Shown here: one piece after another, positions 7,933 through 14,936 of the stretch
Position numbering within the stretch: position 1 is the stretch's first letter
Layout: every line of letters begins with the position of its first letter
Assembly: GCA_029861425.1 (NCBI GenBank)
Contig: JAOTZH010000012.1
Location: 1 to 39,287, forward strand
From: Gemmatimonadota bacterium
Lineage (GTDB): Bacteria > Gemmatimonadota > Gemmatimonadetes > Palauibacterales > Palauibacteraceae
Reading direction: 5' to 3'
Length of the DNA: 39,287 nucleotides
Translations under genes and position numbers: made by a program
The notes under the pieces: model-generated
Told to the model about the DNA's origin: nothing
Seen by the model: the letters and a program-made list of their open reading frames with translations, nothing else
The model's database searches: none

Positions 7933-8595
7933 CTGCTCCGCGGGCGCCACCTCGAGGACGAAATCGTCGAACCAGCTGATGGCGCTGGAGCCGGTATCAT
8001 CGGTGTCGACGAGCACCGCCACGCCCGTGATCCCAGGAGGCCGCTCGCCAAAGGCGTCCTCGAAGTCGGCCATGAGGTTCCGCTGCTCACGCACCCAACG
8101 GCCCGCCGAGGCATCGCCGCTGCGGACCACGAAGGTGGCGACATCGCCGATCACGGGATTCCGGTACTCCGCCCCCACGGGCTCCTGACCCGCCCAGACG
8201 TAGGACAGGGCCCGTGTGCCGCGCTCGAACGGCTCGTCTCCGAAGATCACGAAGACACGAGCCGCGTAGTCGTCCCCGCGGCGCTCACGTTCACGTTCGT
8301 TATCGGTGAGGCTCTCGGAAATCCGCCAGCGCCACTCGAGCACGGCCCTGTCCGGTGGTGGTGTCTCGATCCGACGCAGGAATGCGGCGGCGGAGTTCTG
8401 GCTCGTCGCGACGAGAACCTGCTCCCCACTGGTGGTCGTCGTGCTGTAGGAGGTCTGCCGACGATCTAGCCGGACGCGCTCCCATGAACCGAGTCCCGCG
8501 TCGAACCTCTCACTCATTACGACCTGCTGCTGGCCGACGAGGGGCGCCACGCAACAGCCCGTGATGAACGCGAACGAGAGGAGCCGTCGAGCCAT
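7918..8595 (-). CDS. Exported DUF3047-like protein
   Basis: A 225-residue protein with a signal peptide (MARRLLSFAFITGCCVAPLV). The mature part begins SERFDAGLGSWERVRL and continues with LEWRWRISESL, GDDYAARVFVIFGDE, LSYVWAGQEPVG and GVAVLVDTDDTGSSAISWFDD. This strand-rich pattern matches the DUF3047 family, which resembles carbohydrate-binding jelly-roll folds and has no known activity. Two cysteines (GCC) in the signal region might allow lipid attachment, but the lipobox is poor. It starts 4 bases after the OmpH-like gene stop on the same strand, so the two form an operon. Confidence 0.75.
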   Translation of the reverse strand: MARRLLSFAFITGCCVAPLVGQQQVVMSERFDAGLGSWERVRLDRRQTSYSTTTTSGEQVLVATSQNSAAAFLRRIETPPPDRAVLEWRWRISESLTDNERERERRGDDYAARVFVIFGDEPFERGTRALSYVWAGQEPVGAEYRNPVIGDVATFVVRSGDASAGRWVREQRNLMADFEDAFGERPPGITGVAVLVDTDDTGSSAISWFDDFVLEVAPAEQGPIR

Positions 8596-8599
8596 GCGA

Positions 8600-9175
8600 T
8601 CAGCCCCCGTCCCCGCCCGCCTGGAGACGAGTCAGCACCAGCTGCGTGATGTCCACACGGTCGCTGTTCATCACCACGCCGGGATTGCCGTTGTTGAGGA
8701 TCAGGTCGTATCCCTCCTCGAGCATGATCGCCTCGAGCGCCGGGCCGATCTCTTCGCGGACCTGCTGGAGTCCCTGCGCCTGGAACGCCTGCGCCTGGCC
8801 CTGGATATCCTGCTGGAATCGCTGGAAGCTCGTCAGCGCGTCCTGATACTCGCGCTGGAGAGCCCGCAAAAGAACGACGTTCGTCGTGTCGGCGGCGACC
8901 ACCCGAGCCTGAATGTCCTCCACCTCCGTCTGTCGACGGGAGAGCTCGACGTTGTACTGGTCCTGAAGCGCCGCGATCTCGCCCGCGAGCACCTGTCCCG
9001 CCGGGGACTGGACCGCGATGTAGTCGATGTCGACGACCGCGATCCTGACAGGCGGTTCCTGAGCGACGATCGTCACGGCGCCCGCCACCAGCACGCCAGC
9101 TCCGATTGCAAACGCCGACAGCGTGCGGCGCGCCCGGCGAAGGACGGCGTTGTCGCGAACAATGTATCCCGGCAT
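8600..9175 (-). CDS. OmpH/Skp-family periplasmic chaperone-like protein
   Basis: A 191-residue exported protein. A signal peptide (RRARRTLSAFAIGAGVLVAG, ending near TIVAQ) leads into IAVVDIDYIAVQSPAGQ, which is the usual OmpH/Skp opening. Next is a long Gln/Glu-rich coiled coil (about residues 60-145, with AALQDQYNVELSRRQTEVED) and a short C-terminal domain with EEGYDLILNNG. Skp binds unfolded outer-membrane proteins in the periplasm. Length is close to E. coli Skp (161 residues). ATG 9175 is preceded by AGGAGA at a good distance; the frame extends 59 codons upstream without protein-like content. It forms an operon with the DUF3047-like gene. Confidence 0.85.
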   Translation of the reverse strand: MPGYIVRDNAVLRRARRTLSAFAIGAGVLVAGAVTIVAQEPPVRIAVVDIDYIAVQSPAGQVLAGEIAALQDQYNVELSRRQTEVEDIQARVVAADTTNVVLLRALQREYQDALTSFQRFQQDIQGQAQAFQAQGLQQVREEIGPALEAIMLEEGYDLILNNGNPGVVMNSDRVDITQLVLTRLQAGGDGG

Positions 9176-9459
9176 GTCTGATCTCCTGTGTTGCCATGAC
9201 CCCGCGCGGCCGAAACTACCCGAACCGCCTCGAGTGGGTCCGGAGTTCCGTGGGACGGGTCGACGGATGGCCCGACGGCAGCGCCCGTGGGGCTCCTGGC
9301 GGGCCTGAGAGGCTACAGCCCGCGCGCGCCGGATGGAACCCCGGCGCTGCACGTCCGCGGGAGGCGTCGGCTCCTTGACGCTGCCGTGGCGGGGATCCGA
9401 TCCTCCCTCCGCGAGTAGACCTCCTTACGCATGTGCACCCCGAACCACCCGGAGCACGA

Positions 9460-10977
9460 ATGACGGCTCGCAGACCGGCTATGTGGCTGATCGTCACGTG
9501 GACCCTTCTCTCGTCGGCAGCGGGGCTCGGCGCCCAGACGGTCGATTCGCCGACCAGACTCCTCGTGAACGCCACGGTCGTCGACGGCACCGGTTCGCCG
9601 GGCTTCACGGGCGAGGTTCTCGTTCGCGACGGCCTGATCGCCGCGGTGGGTGACCCCGGCTCCATCCCTCGTCCGGCGGGCGCGGAGGTGATCGACCTAT
9701 CGGGGCTCGTGCTCACGCCGGGTTTCGTCGACATCCACAATCACTCGACGGGCGGGATCTTCCGTGACCCGCTCGCGGCCACCCAGGTCTCACAGGGAAT
9801 CACGACGATCGTCGTCGGGGCAGACGGCGGATCGCCCTGGCCGATCGGCGATTTCCTGGATCGGATCGACGCGACGCGACCGGCGGTCGACGTGGCGACT
9901 CTCGTTGGTCACGGAACCGTCCGCAGGGCCGCGCTGGGCGATGACTTCCGCCGGACCGCGACGGATCTCGAGATCGCCGACATGACCGAACGGGTCGCGG
10001 TGGCGATGAGCGAAGGGGCCTACGGGCTGTCGAGCGGTCTCGAGTACGACCCTGGCTTTTACTCTTCGACCGGCGAGCTCGTCGCGCTGGCCCGCGAAGC
10101 GGCCGCCCACGGCGGATTCTACATGTCGCACATGCGGGACGAGGAAGAGGGGCTCCTGGACGCCGTTGCGGAAGCGATCCGCATCGGACGCGAAGCGGGT
10201 CTCCCGGTCCAGATCTCTCACATCAAGGCGGGAAACGCCTCTGTCTGGGGGAAGGCCGCCGAGGTATTGGGAATGATCGCGGCCGCGAACGCGGCGGGGC
10301 TGGATGTGACCGCCGACCAGTATCCGTACACCGCCTGGCAGTCGGGTCTGGCGATCGTCGTCCGCTCGCGTCAGTTCCAGAACCCCGACTCGGTGGCCGC
10401 CGGTATTGACGCGATCGGTGGAGGTGAGAGGCTTCAAGTCGTCGGATACGATCCCGAGCCGACCCTCAACGGCCTGCGGCTGAGCGAGATCGCGACGCGG
10501 AAGGGCCTGTCGGAGGTGGACACGTACATGCTGCTCATGAGGAACGGAGGATCCCGCGTCATCGGGCATACGATGAACGACGATGACGTGGACGAGTTCA
10601 TGCGATCACGCTGGGTGATGACGTCCAGCGACGGGGGCATCGGCAGTCCGCACCCGCGCGGCGCGGGGACGTTTCCGCGGGTACTCGGCCACTACGTCCG
10701 CGAACGGGGGCTGATCGGGCTGGAGCAGGCCGTACGCCGAGCCACGTCGATGCCGGCACGCAGAATGAGCCTCAACGATCGCGGAGTGATTCGCGTCGGC
10801 GCACGCGCCGATCTGGTGGCGTTCGACGCAGCGACCGTGGCCGACAGAAGCACGTTCTCGGATCCAGGTCTGACGGCCGTCGGCATCGATCGGGTCTGGG
10901 TTGCGGGCGAGTTGGTATGGGCCGAAGGGGCCGTCACGGGGGCCCGCCCGGGGAAAGCGGTCCGTGCCTTGCCCTGA
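9460..10977 (+). CDS. Secreted N-acyl-D-amino-acid deacylase-like amidohydrolase
   Basis: A 505-residue exported amidohydrolase of the D-aminoacylase group, which removes acyl groups from N-acyl-D-amino acids. A signal peptide (MTARRPAMWLIVTWTLL, then GLGAQ) is followed by the small beta domain and the TIM-barrel. Metal and active-site motifs are DIHNH (H93, H95), SSGLEYDPGF, MSHMRDE (H224, R226), QISHIKAGN (H254, K256) and TSSDGG (D391), then HPRGAGTFPRVL. The metal-bridging Cys of classical D-aminoacylases (in QGVTT...GNCG) is replaced: this protein reads QGITTIVVGADGG, with Asp122 in that place. ATG 9460 has GGAG 6 bases upstream. Periplasmic recycling of D-amino-acid derivatives is a reasonable guess. 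Substrate is unproven. Confidence 0.85.
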   Translation: MTARRPAMWLIVTWTLLSSAAGLGAQTVDSPTRLLVNATVVDGTGSPGFTGEVLVRDGLIAAVGDPGSIPRPAGAEVIDLSGLVLTPGFVDIHNHSTGGIFRDPLAATQVSQGITTIVVGADGGSPWPIGDFLDRIDATRPAVDVATLVGHGTVRRAALGDDFRRTATDLEIADMTERVAVAMSEGAYGLSSGLEYDPGFYSSTGELVALAREAAAHGGFYMSHMRDEEEGLLDAVAEAIRIGREAGLPVQISHIKAGNASVWGKAAEVLGMIAAANAAGLDVTADQYPYTAWQSGLAIVVRSRQFQNPDSVAAGIDAIGGGERLQVVGYDPEPTLNGLRLSEIATRKGLSEVDTYMLLMRNGGSRVIGHTMNDDDVDEFMRSRWVMTSSDGGIGSPHPRGAGTFPRVLGHYVRERGLIGLEQAVRRATSMPARRMSLNDRGVIRVGARADLVAFDAATVADRSTFSDPGLTAVGIDRVWVAGELVWAEGAVTGARPGKAVRALP

Positions 10978-11035
10978 TAGGGAGCGGAGCGTCCGGCCCG
11001 GCCTGCGGGGCTGCGGAGCGGACCGGAAGGCGAAC

Positions 11036-11806
11036 ATGGGCTACGTGGTATACATCACACGTGCGCGGCACCAGCTGGAAGGGCCGCAAACGCCGATCCC
11101 GCAAGAAGATTGGCGCGTCGTGATCGAGAACGATCCCGACTTGCGCGCGGCTGGCGAGACTCCCGATCTCGCGCATTGGGCGGGGCCAGCGAGGGTTCGC
11201 GACCCATCCATCGATTGGGCGAACGGGAACCTTTTTTCACGAGACCCTGACCATTCTGTCATTCGCAAGCTGATCGACATCGCCGGTTTGCTCGGCGGCC
11301 GGGTGCAGGGGGATCGAGGAGAGCTCTATTCGATCGAGCGGGGCCGGGTGATCAGCGACGAACCACCGGCTGACCTCGCGTCGGCAGCAGCCGTCCCTGA
11401 TTCCGTGTCCTTGTCCGAGCCCTTCCAGGGGGTGGAGCCCCTTGCGACGGGCGGCCTGGAGGGAGCCATGGGCGAGGAGGAACTGGACGCGGCCCTCGGC
11501 GCGCTCGCGACCCACAACGAGGCGGTTCTCGACGACGTCTCACGGAGCGCGCCCGCCCCCGAGGACCCGAACGCCAGCTTCGCGCGCCCGCCGGAGGATG
11601 CTCTGGGGCAAGACCCGGCCGGTCAGGCGCCGGGTCCGATCCCGTTCGTCGTCGGACAACGGGTGCAGACGCCGTGGGGTCGGCCCGGCACGATCGTGTC
11701 GATCGATCCCGATGCGGACTGGGGGATGGGCCATATCGAGATCAAATACGACGATGGCCGAACGGCGACCACCAGCTGTATAGCGCACGGTCTCGAACCC
11801 ATGTAG
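11036..11806 (+). CDS. Two-domain hypothetical protein
   Basis: A 256-residue protein with no signal peptide. The N-terminal part (residues 1-110) begins MGYVVYITRARHQLEG, then PIPQEDWRVVIENDPDL, NGNLFSRDPDHSVIRKLIDI and LGGRVQGDRGELY. I have seen this style in uncharacterised bacterial proteins of about 120 residues, but cannot name the family with confidence. Residues 110-205 are an acidic/Pro/Ala-rich linker. The C-terminus (about 205-256) reads VGQRVQTPWGRPGTIVSIDP, then HIEIKYDDGRTA, a small KOW/SH3-like barrel. It lies between the amidohydrolase and the DinB-like gene on the same strand. No function is proposed. Confidence 0.65.
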   Translation: MGYVVYITRARHQLEGPQTPIPQEDWRVVIENDPDLRAAGETPDLAHWAGPARVRDPSIDWANGNLFSRDPDHSVIRKLIDIAGLLGGRVQGDRGELYSIERGRVISDEPPADLASAAAVPDSVSLSEPFQGVEPLATGGLEGAMGEEELDAALGALATHNEAVLDDVSRSAPAPEDPNASFARPPEDALGQDPAGQAPGPIPFVVGQRVQTPWGRPGTIVSIDPDADWGMGHIEIKYDDGRTATTSCIAHGLEPM

Positions 11807-11866
11807 CGTGCGCCGTCGCGTCCGTCACCGGCGGACGACATCCCAATTCCCCCCCGGAACACGCTC

Positions 11867-12370
11867 ATGTCGCAATCGCCTGAGGCGCGCGCCGAGATCG
11901 CACGATTCCAGCTCCATTCGACCCTGGCTGCACTCGATGCCGTCGATCGCGCGTTCGCGGCGATTCCCGATGACCGACTCGACGAGGAGCCGGTGGCGGA
12001 TCAGATGGCCGCGGGTACCATGGTCGCGCATATCTACCAGGCCGTCGCCATGTGCGCCCGCGCGTTCGTCCTCGGACGGATGGAGGAGGGGGACATGGAC
12101 GGGCTCACCGACCCGGAAGAGGGGTGGAAAAAAGAGGCTATCGTCGCTCTCTCAAAGGCCGCGCGGGCAGAGCTGGCGAGCGCCCTGGCAGCGGTCTCTC
12201 CAGACAGCGCGGAGCGGACGATCGACTTCTACTTCGGCTTCTCGGCGTCGGGGCTGGACACGGCGTGGCTCGGTCACTCCGAGCTGCTGCACCACCGCGG
12301 GCAGCTCGTGACGTTCATGCGAATCATGGGTCTCGAGCCACCGAACATCTACGAGGGTCACCCGCTCTAG
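11867..12370 (+). CDS. DinB-family (four-helix bundle) protein
   Basis: A 167-residue all-helical protein of the DinB/DinB_2 superfamily, many members of which bind a divalent metal through three His residues and some of which are thiol-dependent transferases. His55 (TMVAHIYQ) and the C-terminal group His137/His142/His143 (GHSELLHHRGQL) are candidate ligands. The ending TFMRIMGLEPPNIYEG is characteristic of the family. No membrane segment or signal is present. Its TAG stop shares the CTAG at 12367-12370 with the stop of convergent queF. The substrate is unknown. Confidence 0.82.
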   Translation: MSQSPEARAEIARFQLHSTLAALDAVDRAFAAIPDDRLDEEPVADQMAAGTMVAHIYQAVAMCARAFVLGRMEEGDMDGLTDPEEGWKKEAIVALSKAARAELASALAAVSPDSAERTIDFYFGFSASGLDTAWLGHSELLHHRGQLVTFMRIMGLEPPNIYEGHPL

Positions 12371-12777
12371 GGTTTGCGGCGTCCGATCTCCCCTCGCTCG
12401 GCGCGCGCCAGTATCTCGATCCCGCCCCGTACGTTCTGCTGGACATCGATCCGAACCCAGACTGGTTCGATCGCGAACACGATGTCGTCCGCGATGCGCG
12501 CCGCGAGGTCCTCACAGAATGCGCCTTCGTCGCGGAAGGACCAGAGATAGAACTTGAGAGCCCTGGATTCGATCAGGAGCTCACGGGGAGAATATTCAAT
12601 GGTCACCTTCCCGAAGTCCGGCTGACCCGTTCGCGGGCAGATCGAGGTGAACTCGGTCGCCCGCAATATCACCCGTTGTGTGTCGGAAGCCGGGATCGCC
12701 TCCTGACGCAGGGTCTGACGGCCTTCATCGGGGTTCTTCGGTCGCGGAAGTGGTCCGCTGGCCGGCAGTTCCGTCAT
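12367..12777 (-). CDS. queF: 7-cyano-7-deazaguanine (preQ0) reductase QueF, short type
   Basis: A 136-residue NADPH-dependent nitrile reductase that turns preQ0 into preQ1 on the way to queuosine in tRNA. It has the short, single-module T-fold form. The motif TSICPRTGQPDFG carries catalytic Cys47 and Asp54, and ESRALKFYLWSFRDEG carries the QueF signature. Glu89, which holds the purine ring, is kept. The residue before it is Cys88 (GAFCED), where QueF normally has His (FHE). The gene is divergent from queC with 35 bases between starts, so they share one short promoter region. It overlaps the DinB-like gene's stop by 4 bases. Confidence 0.92.
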   Translation of the reverse strand: MTELPASGPLPRPKNPDEGRQTLRQEAIPASDTQRVILRATEFTSICPRTGQPDFGKVTIEYSPRELLIESRALKFYLWSFRDEGAFCEDLAARIADDIVFAIEPVWVRIDVQQNVRGGIEILARAERGEIGRRKP

Positions 12778-12812
12778 CGTGACGCTCCGGTGCTCCCTGT
12801 AGCTTCGTGAAG

Positions 12813-13520
12813 ATGACCAACGATCCCAAAACTAGCATGCAAGACCACGACCGTCCCGGTCGGGCGGTGGTTCTGCTCAGCGGAGGCCTGGATTCCTCGA
12901 CGGTGCTGGCGATCGTGCGCGCGCGCGGCTACGAACCGTGGGCGCTTACCGTGAGGTATGGCCAGCGTCACACCGAAGAGCTCGAGGCGGCCCGACGGGT
13001 GGCGCAGTCCATCGGCGTCGCGGGGCATGAGGAGATCGACGTGGGGCTTGGACGCTTCGGCGGCTCGGCGCTGACGGCGGCGGACATCCCCGTCCCGAAG
13101 GACCGGGAACCCGGCGAGGGCGGCGTTCCACCGACCTACGTACCGGGGCGAAACACGGTCCTGTTGGCACTCGCGCTCGCATGGGCCGAAGTCCTCGGCG
13201 CGGAGGACCTCTTCATCGGCGTGAACTCGATCGACTATTCCGGCTATCCGGACTGCCGCCCCGAGTTCATCGAGGCTTTCGAGCGTGCGGGACGTCTTGG
13301 CACGGTCGCTGGTGGTGCCCGTATCCATGCGCCCCTGATCGAGTTGACCAAGGGCGAGATCATTCGCTGGGGGACGGACCTCGGCGTCGACTACGCCCTC
13401 ACCTCGAGCTGTTACGACCCGGTCGCGGGAGCGGCGTGCGGCCGCTGCGACGCCTGCATCCTCCGCCGACGGGGGTTTCAGAGCGCCGGAGTGGTGGACC
13501 CGACGACGTACGCGGGCTAG
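12813..13520 (+). CDS. queC: 7-cyano-7-deazaguanine synthase QueC
   Basis: A 235-residue ATP-dependent enzyme that makes preQ0 from 7-carboxy-7-deazaguanine and ammonia. The PP-loop SGGLDSST sits at about residues 23-30. Further motifs are [42 protein letters not shown] and, at the end, the zinc site with four cysteines [19 protein letters not shown]. All expected motifs are present and length is normal. A GTG two codons upstream (12807) is an alternative start. Together with queF it covers the first dedicated and the reducing step of preQ1 synthesis; queD and queE are not in this window. Its stop overlaps the transporter's stop in the CTAG at 13517-13520. Confidence 0.94.
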   Translation: MTNDPKTSMQDHDRPGRAVVLLSGGLDSSTVLAIVRARGYEPWALTVRYGQRHTEELEAARRVAQSIGVAGHEEIDVGLGRFGGSALTAADIPVPKDREPGEGGVPPTYVPGRNTVLLALALAWAEVLGAEDLFIGVNSIDYSGYPDCRPEFIEAFERAGRLGTVAGGARIHAPLIELTKGEIIRWGTDLGVDYALTSSCYDPVAGAACGRCDACILRRRGFQSAGVVDPTTYAG

Positions 13521-14761
13521 GAGTCGGGCTTCACTCCCGGGGTTCCATCCAGGTCGGCCTCCTCGCCACCCGCCAGACTCTCTACGACCGTCGCCGAGGC
13601 CAAGTGGCCGACAACGTTCGTGGCGGATCGGAACATGTCCGGAACGCGGTCGATTCCCAGCATGATTCCGAGTGCGCTGAGGGGGATGCCGACCGTGTCC
13701 AGAGCGGGGGCCATCGTCATGATGCTCGCACTTGGAACCGGCGCCACGGTCATGGCAGCCAGAAACGTCGCCAGCACGGCTCCCGCGATCGCCGCCGGCG
13801 TCACCGAGACGTCGTATACGGAGGCGAGGAAGATGACCGCCGCCCCCTGAAACAGCGCACTCCCGGGTCGGTTGATCGACGCGGCAAGAGGCAGCACGAG
13901 GTTGGACGTTTCCTTCGAGAGGCCGAGTCGGTCCGCGTCATCGAACATCACGGGCAGCGTGGCGACAGAGCTCGTCGTGCTGAACCCCATGGCATACGTC
14001 CCGATCGTCCCCTTGATGAACTTCCCGACGGGCATCTTCCCGACGAATCGAACGGCGGGAAGGAAGATGATGGCCATGAAGATGAAGAGCCCGGCGACGA
14101 CGGCGATGATGAACACGGCGAGGTTCTGGAGCATGGCGATTCCGGTGCGCGCCGCGACGGGCGCGGCGAGCCCGAATACGCCGAGAGGTGCCGTCAACAA
14201 CACCCAGTGGACAAGTCTGATCAGGACATCGCTGACCGACTCGCCGAGCGAGATGAGAGGTTCGCGCTTATCGGCCGGGAGCGTCGTCGTCGCGGCCGCG
14301 AACAGGACCGTGAAGACGATGATAGGAAGAAGCGATCCCGCCGCTGCGGCCTCGAACGGATTTCGTGGAATCAGGTTGACGAGAAAATCCACGATACCCG
14401 GAAGCTCGCTCGCCACCTCGGCCGCGACCGTTGGTGGCGTGACGGGAGGGGCGAAGGCGAGCGCTACTCGCATCACGATCATCCCGAGGACGATCGCCGG
14501 CAGCGTGGTGAGCCAGAAGAAGCCCACGGAGGCACCTCCAAGCCGCCCGAGCTTGCGAGGATCTCCGATCTTCGCGACCCCTACGAAGACGGTCACTCCG
14601 ACGAGCGGGATCACCACCATCTGAATGGCCCGCATGAAGGCGGCGCCGAAAGGCGCCGAGGCCTCGGCGATCGCGATCAGCGTTTCGTTTCCGGTGGCCG
14701 AAGCGATCACGCCGAGTGCGAGACCCAGGACCAGCCCAGCGAGGATGGCGATCTGACTCAT
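13517..14761 (-). CDS. Dicarboxylate/amino-acid:cation symporter family (SLC1/DAACS) transporter
   Basis: A 414-residue inner-membrane transporter of the GltP/GltPh family, which takes up glutamate, aspartate or C4-dicarboxylates. The two hairpin and two core-helix signatures are visible: [10 protein letters not shown] (residues 261-270, hairpin 1), [12 protein letters not shown] (helix 7), APVPSASIM (hairpin 2) and [18 protein letters not shown] (helix 8). Substrate-site Asp375, Arg378 and Asn382 remain. The helix-7 NMDGT motif, whose Asp helps bind sodium, reads NRPGS here, and the helix-8 GD that binds sodium in GltPh reads GH (His386). Coupling may therefore differ from sodium symport. 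It is convergent with queC. Confidence 0.88.
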   Translation of the reverse strand: MSQIAILAGLVLGLALGVIASATGNETLIAIAEASAPFGAAFMRAIQMVVIPLVGVTVFVGVAKIGDPRKLGRLGGASVGFFWLTTLPAIVLGMIVMRVALAFAPPVTPPTVAAEVASELPGIVDFLVNLIPRNPFEAAAAGSLLPIIVFTVLFAAATTTLPADKREPLISLGESVSDVLIRLVHWVLLTAPLGVFGLAAPVAARTGIAMLQNLAVFIIAVVAGLFIFMAIIFLPAVRFVGKMPVGKFIKGTIGTYAMGFSTTSSVATLPVMFDDADRLGLSKETSNLVLPLAASINRPGSALFQGAAVIFLASVYDVSVTPAAIAGAVLATFLAAMTVAPVPSASIMTMAPALDTVGIPLSALGIMLGIDRVPDMFRSATNVVGHLASATVVESLAGGEEADLDGTPGVKPDS

Positions 14762-14936
14762 TGAGAGACCTTTCGTGACTCCGCGTCAGGTCACCGAGTC
14801 TAACCGCGACGCGACGGCCCCGGCGACCCGCCGTGCGCGGGGACCGGGGGTCCGAATAGATTTCGCCCGTTCGCTACGCCACAGAGGGTCATCGCCTCCG
14901 GCCGGGACGCGGGACGGCCGTCGATGAACGGGGAGC

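Noticed and set aside
12778-12812. preQ1 riboswitch between queF and queC
   Set aside because: Only 35 bases separate the starts, and no aptamer-like hairpin with A-rich tail is visible.
13181-14764. 527-codon plus-strand open frame opposite the SLC1-type transporter
   Set aside because: Extremely Arg/Asp/His/Gly-rich and overlaps queC in another frame; the transporter motifs on the minus strand are convincing.
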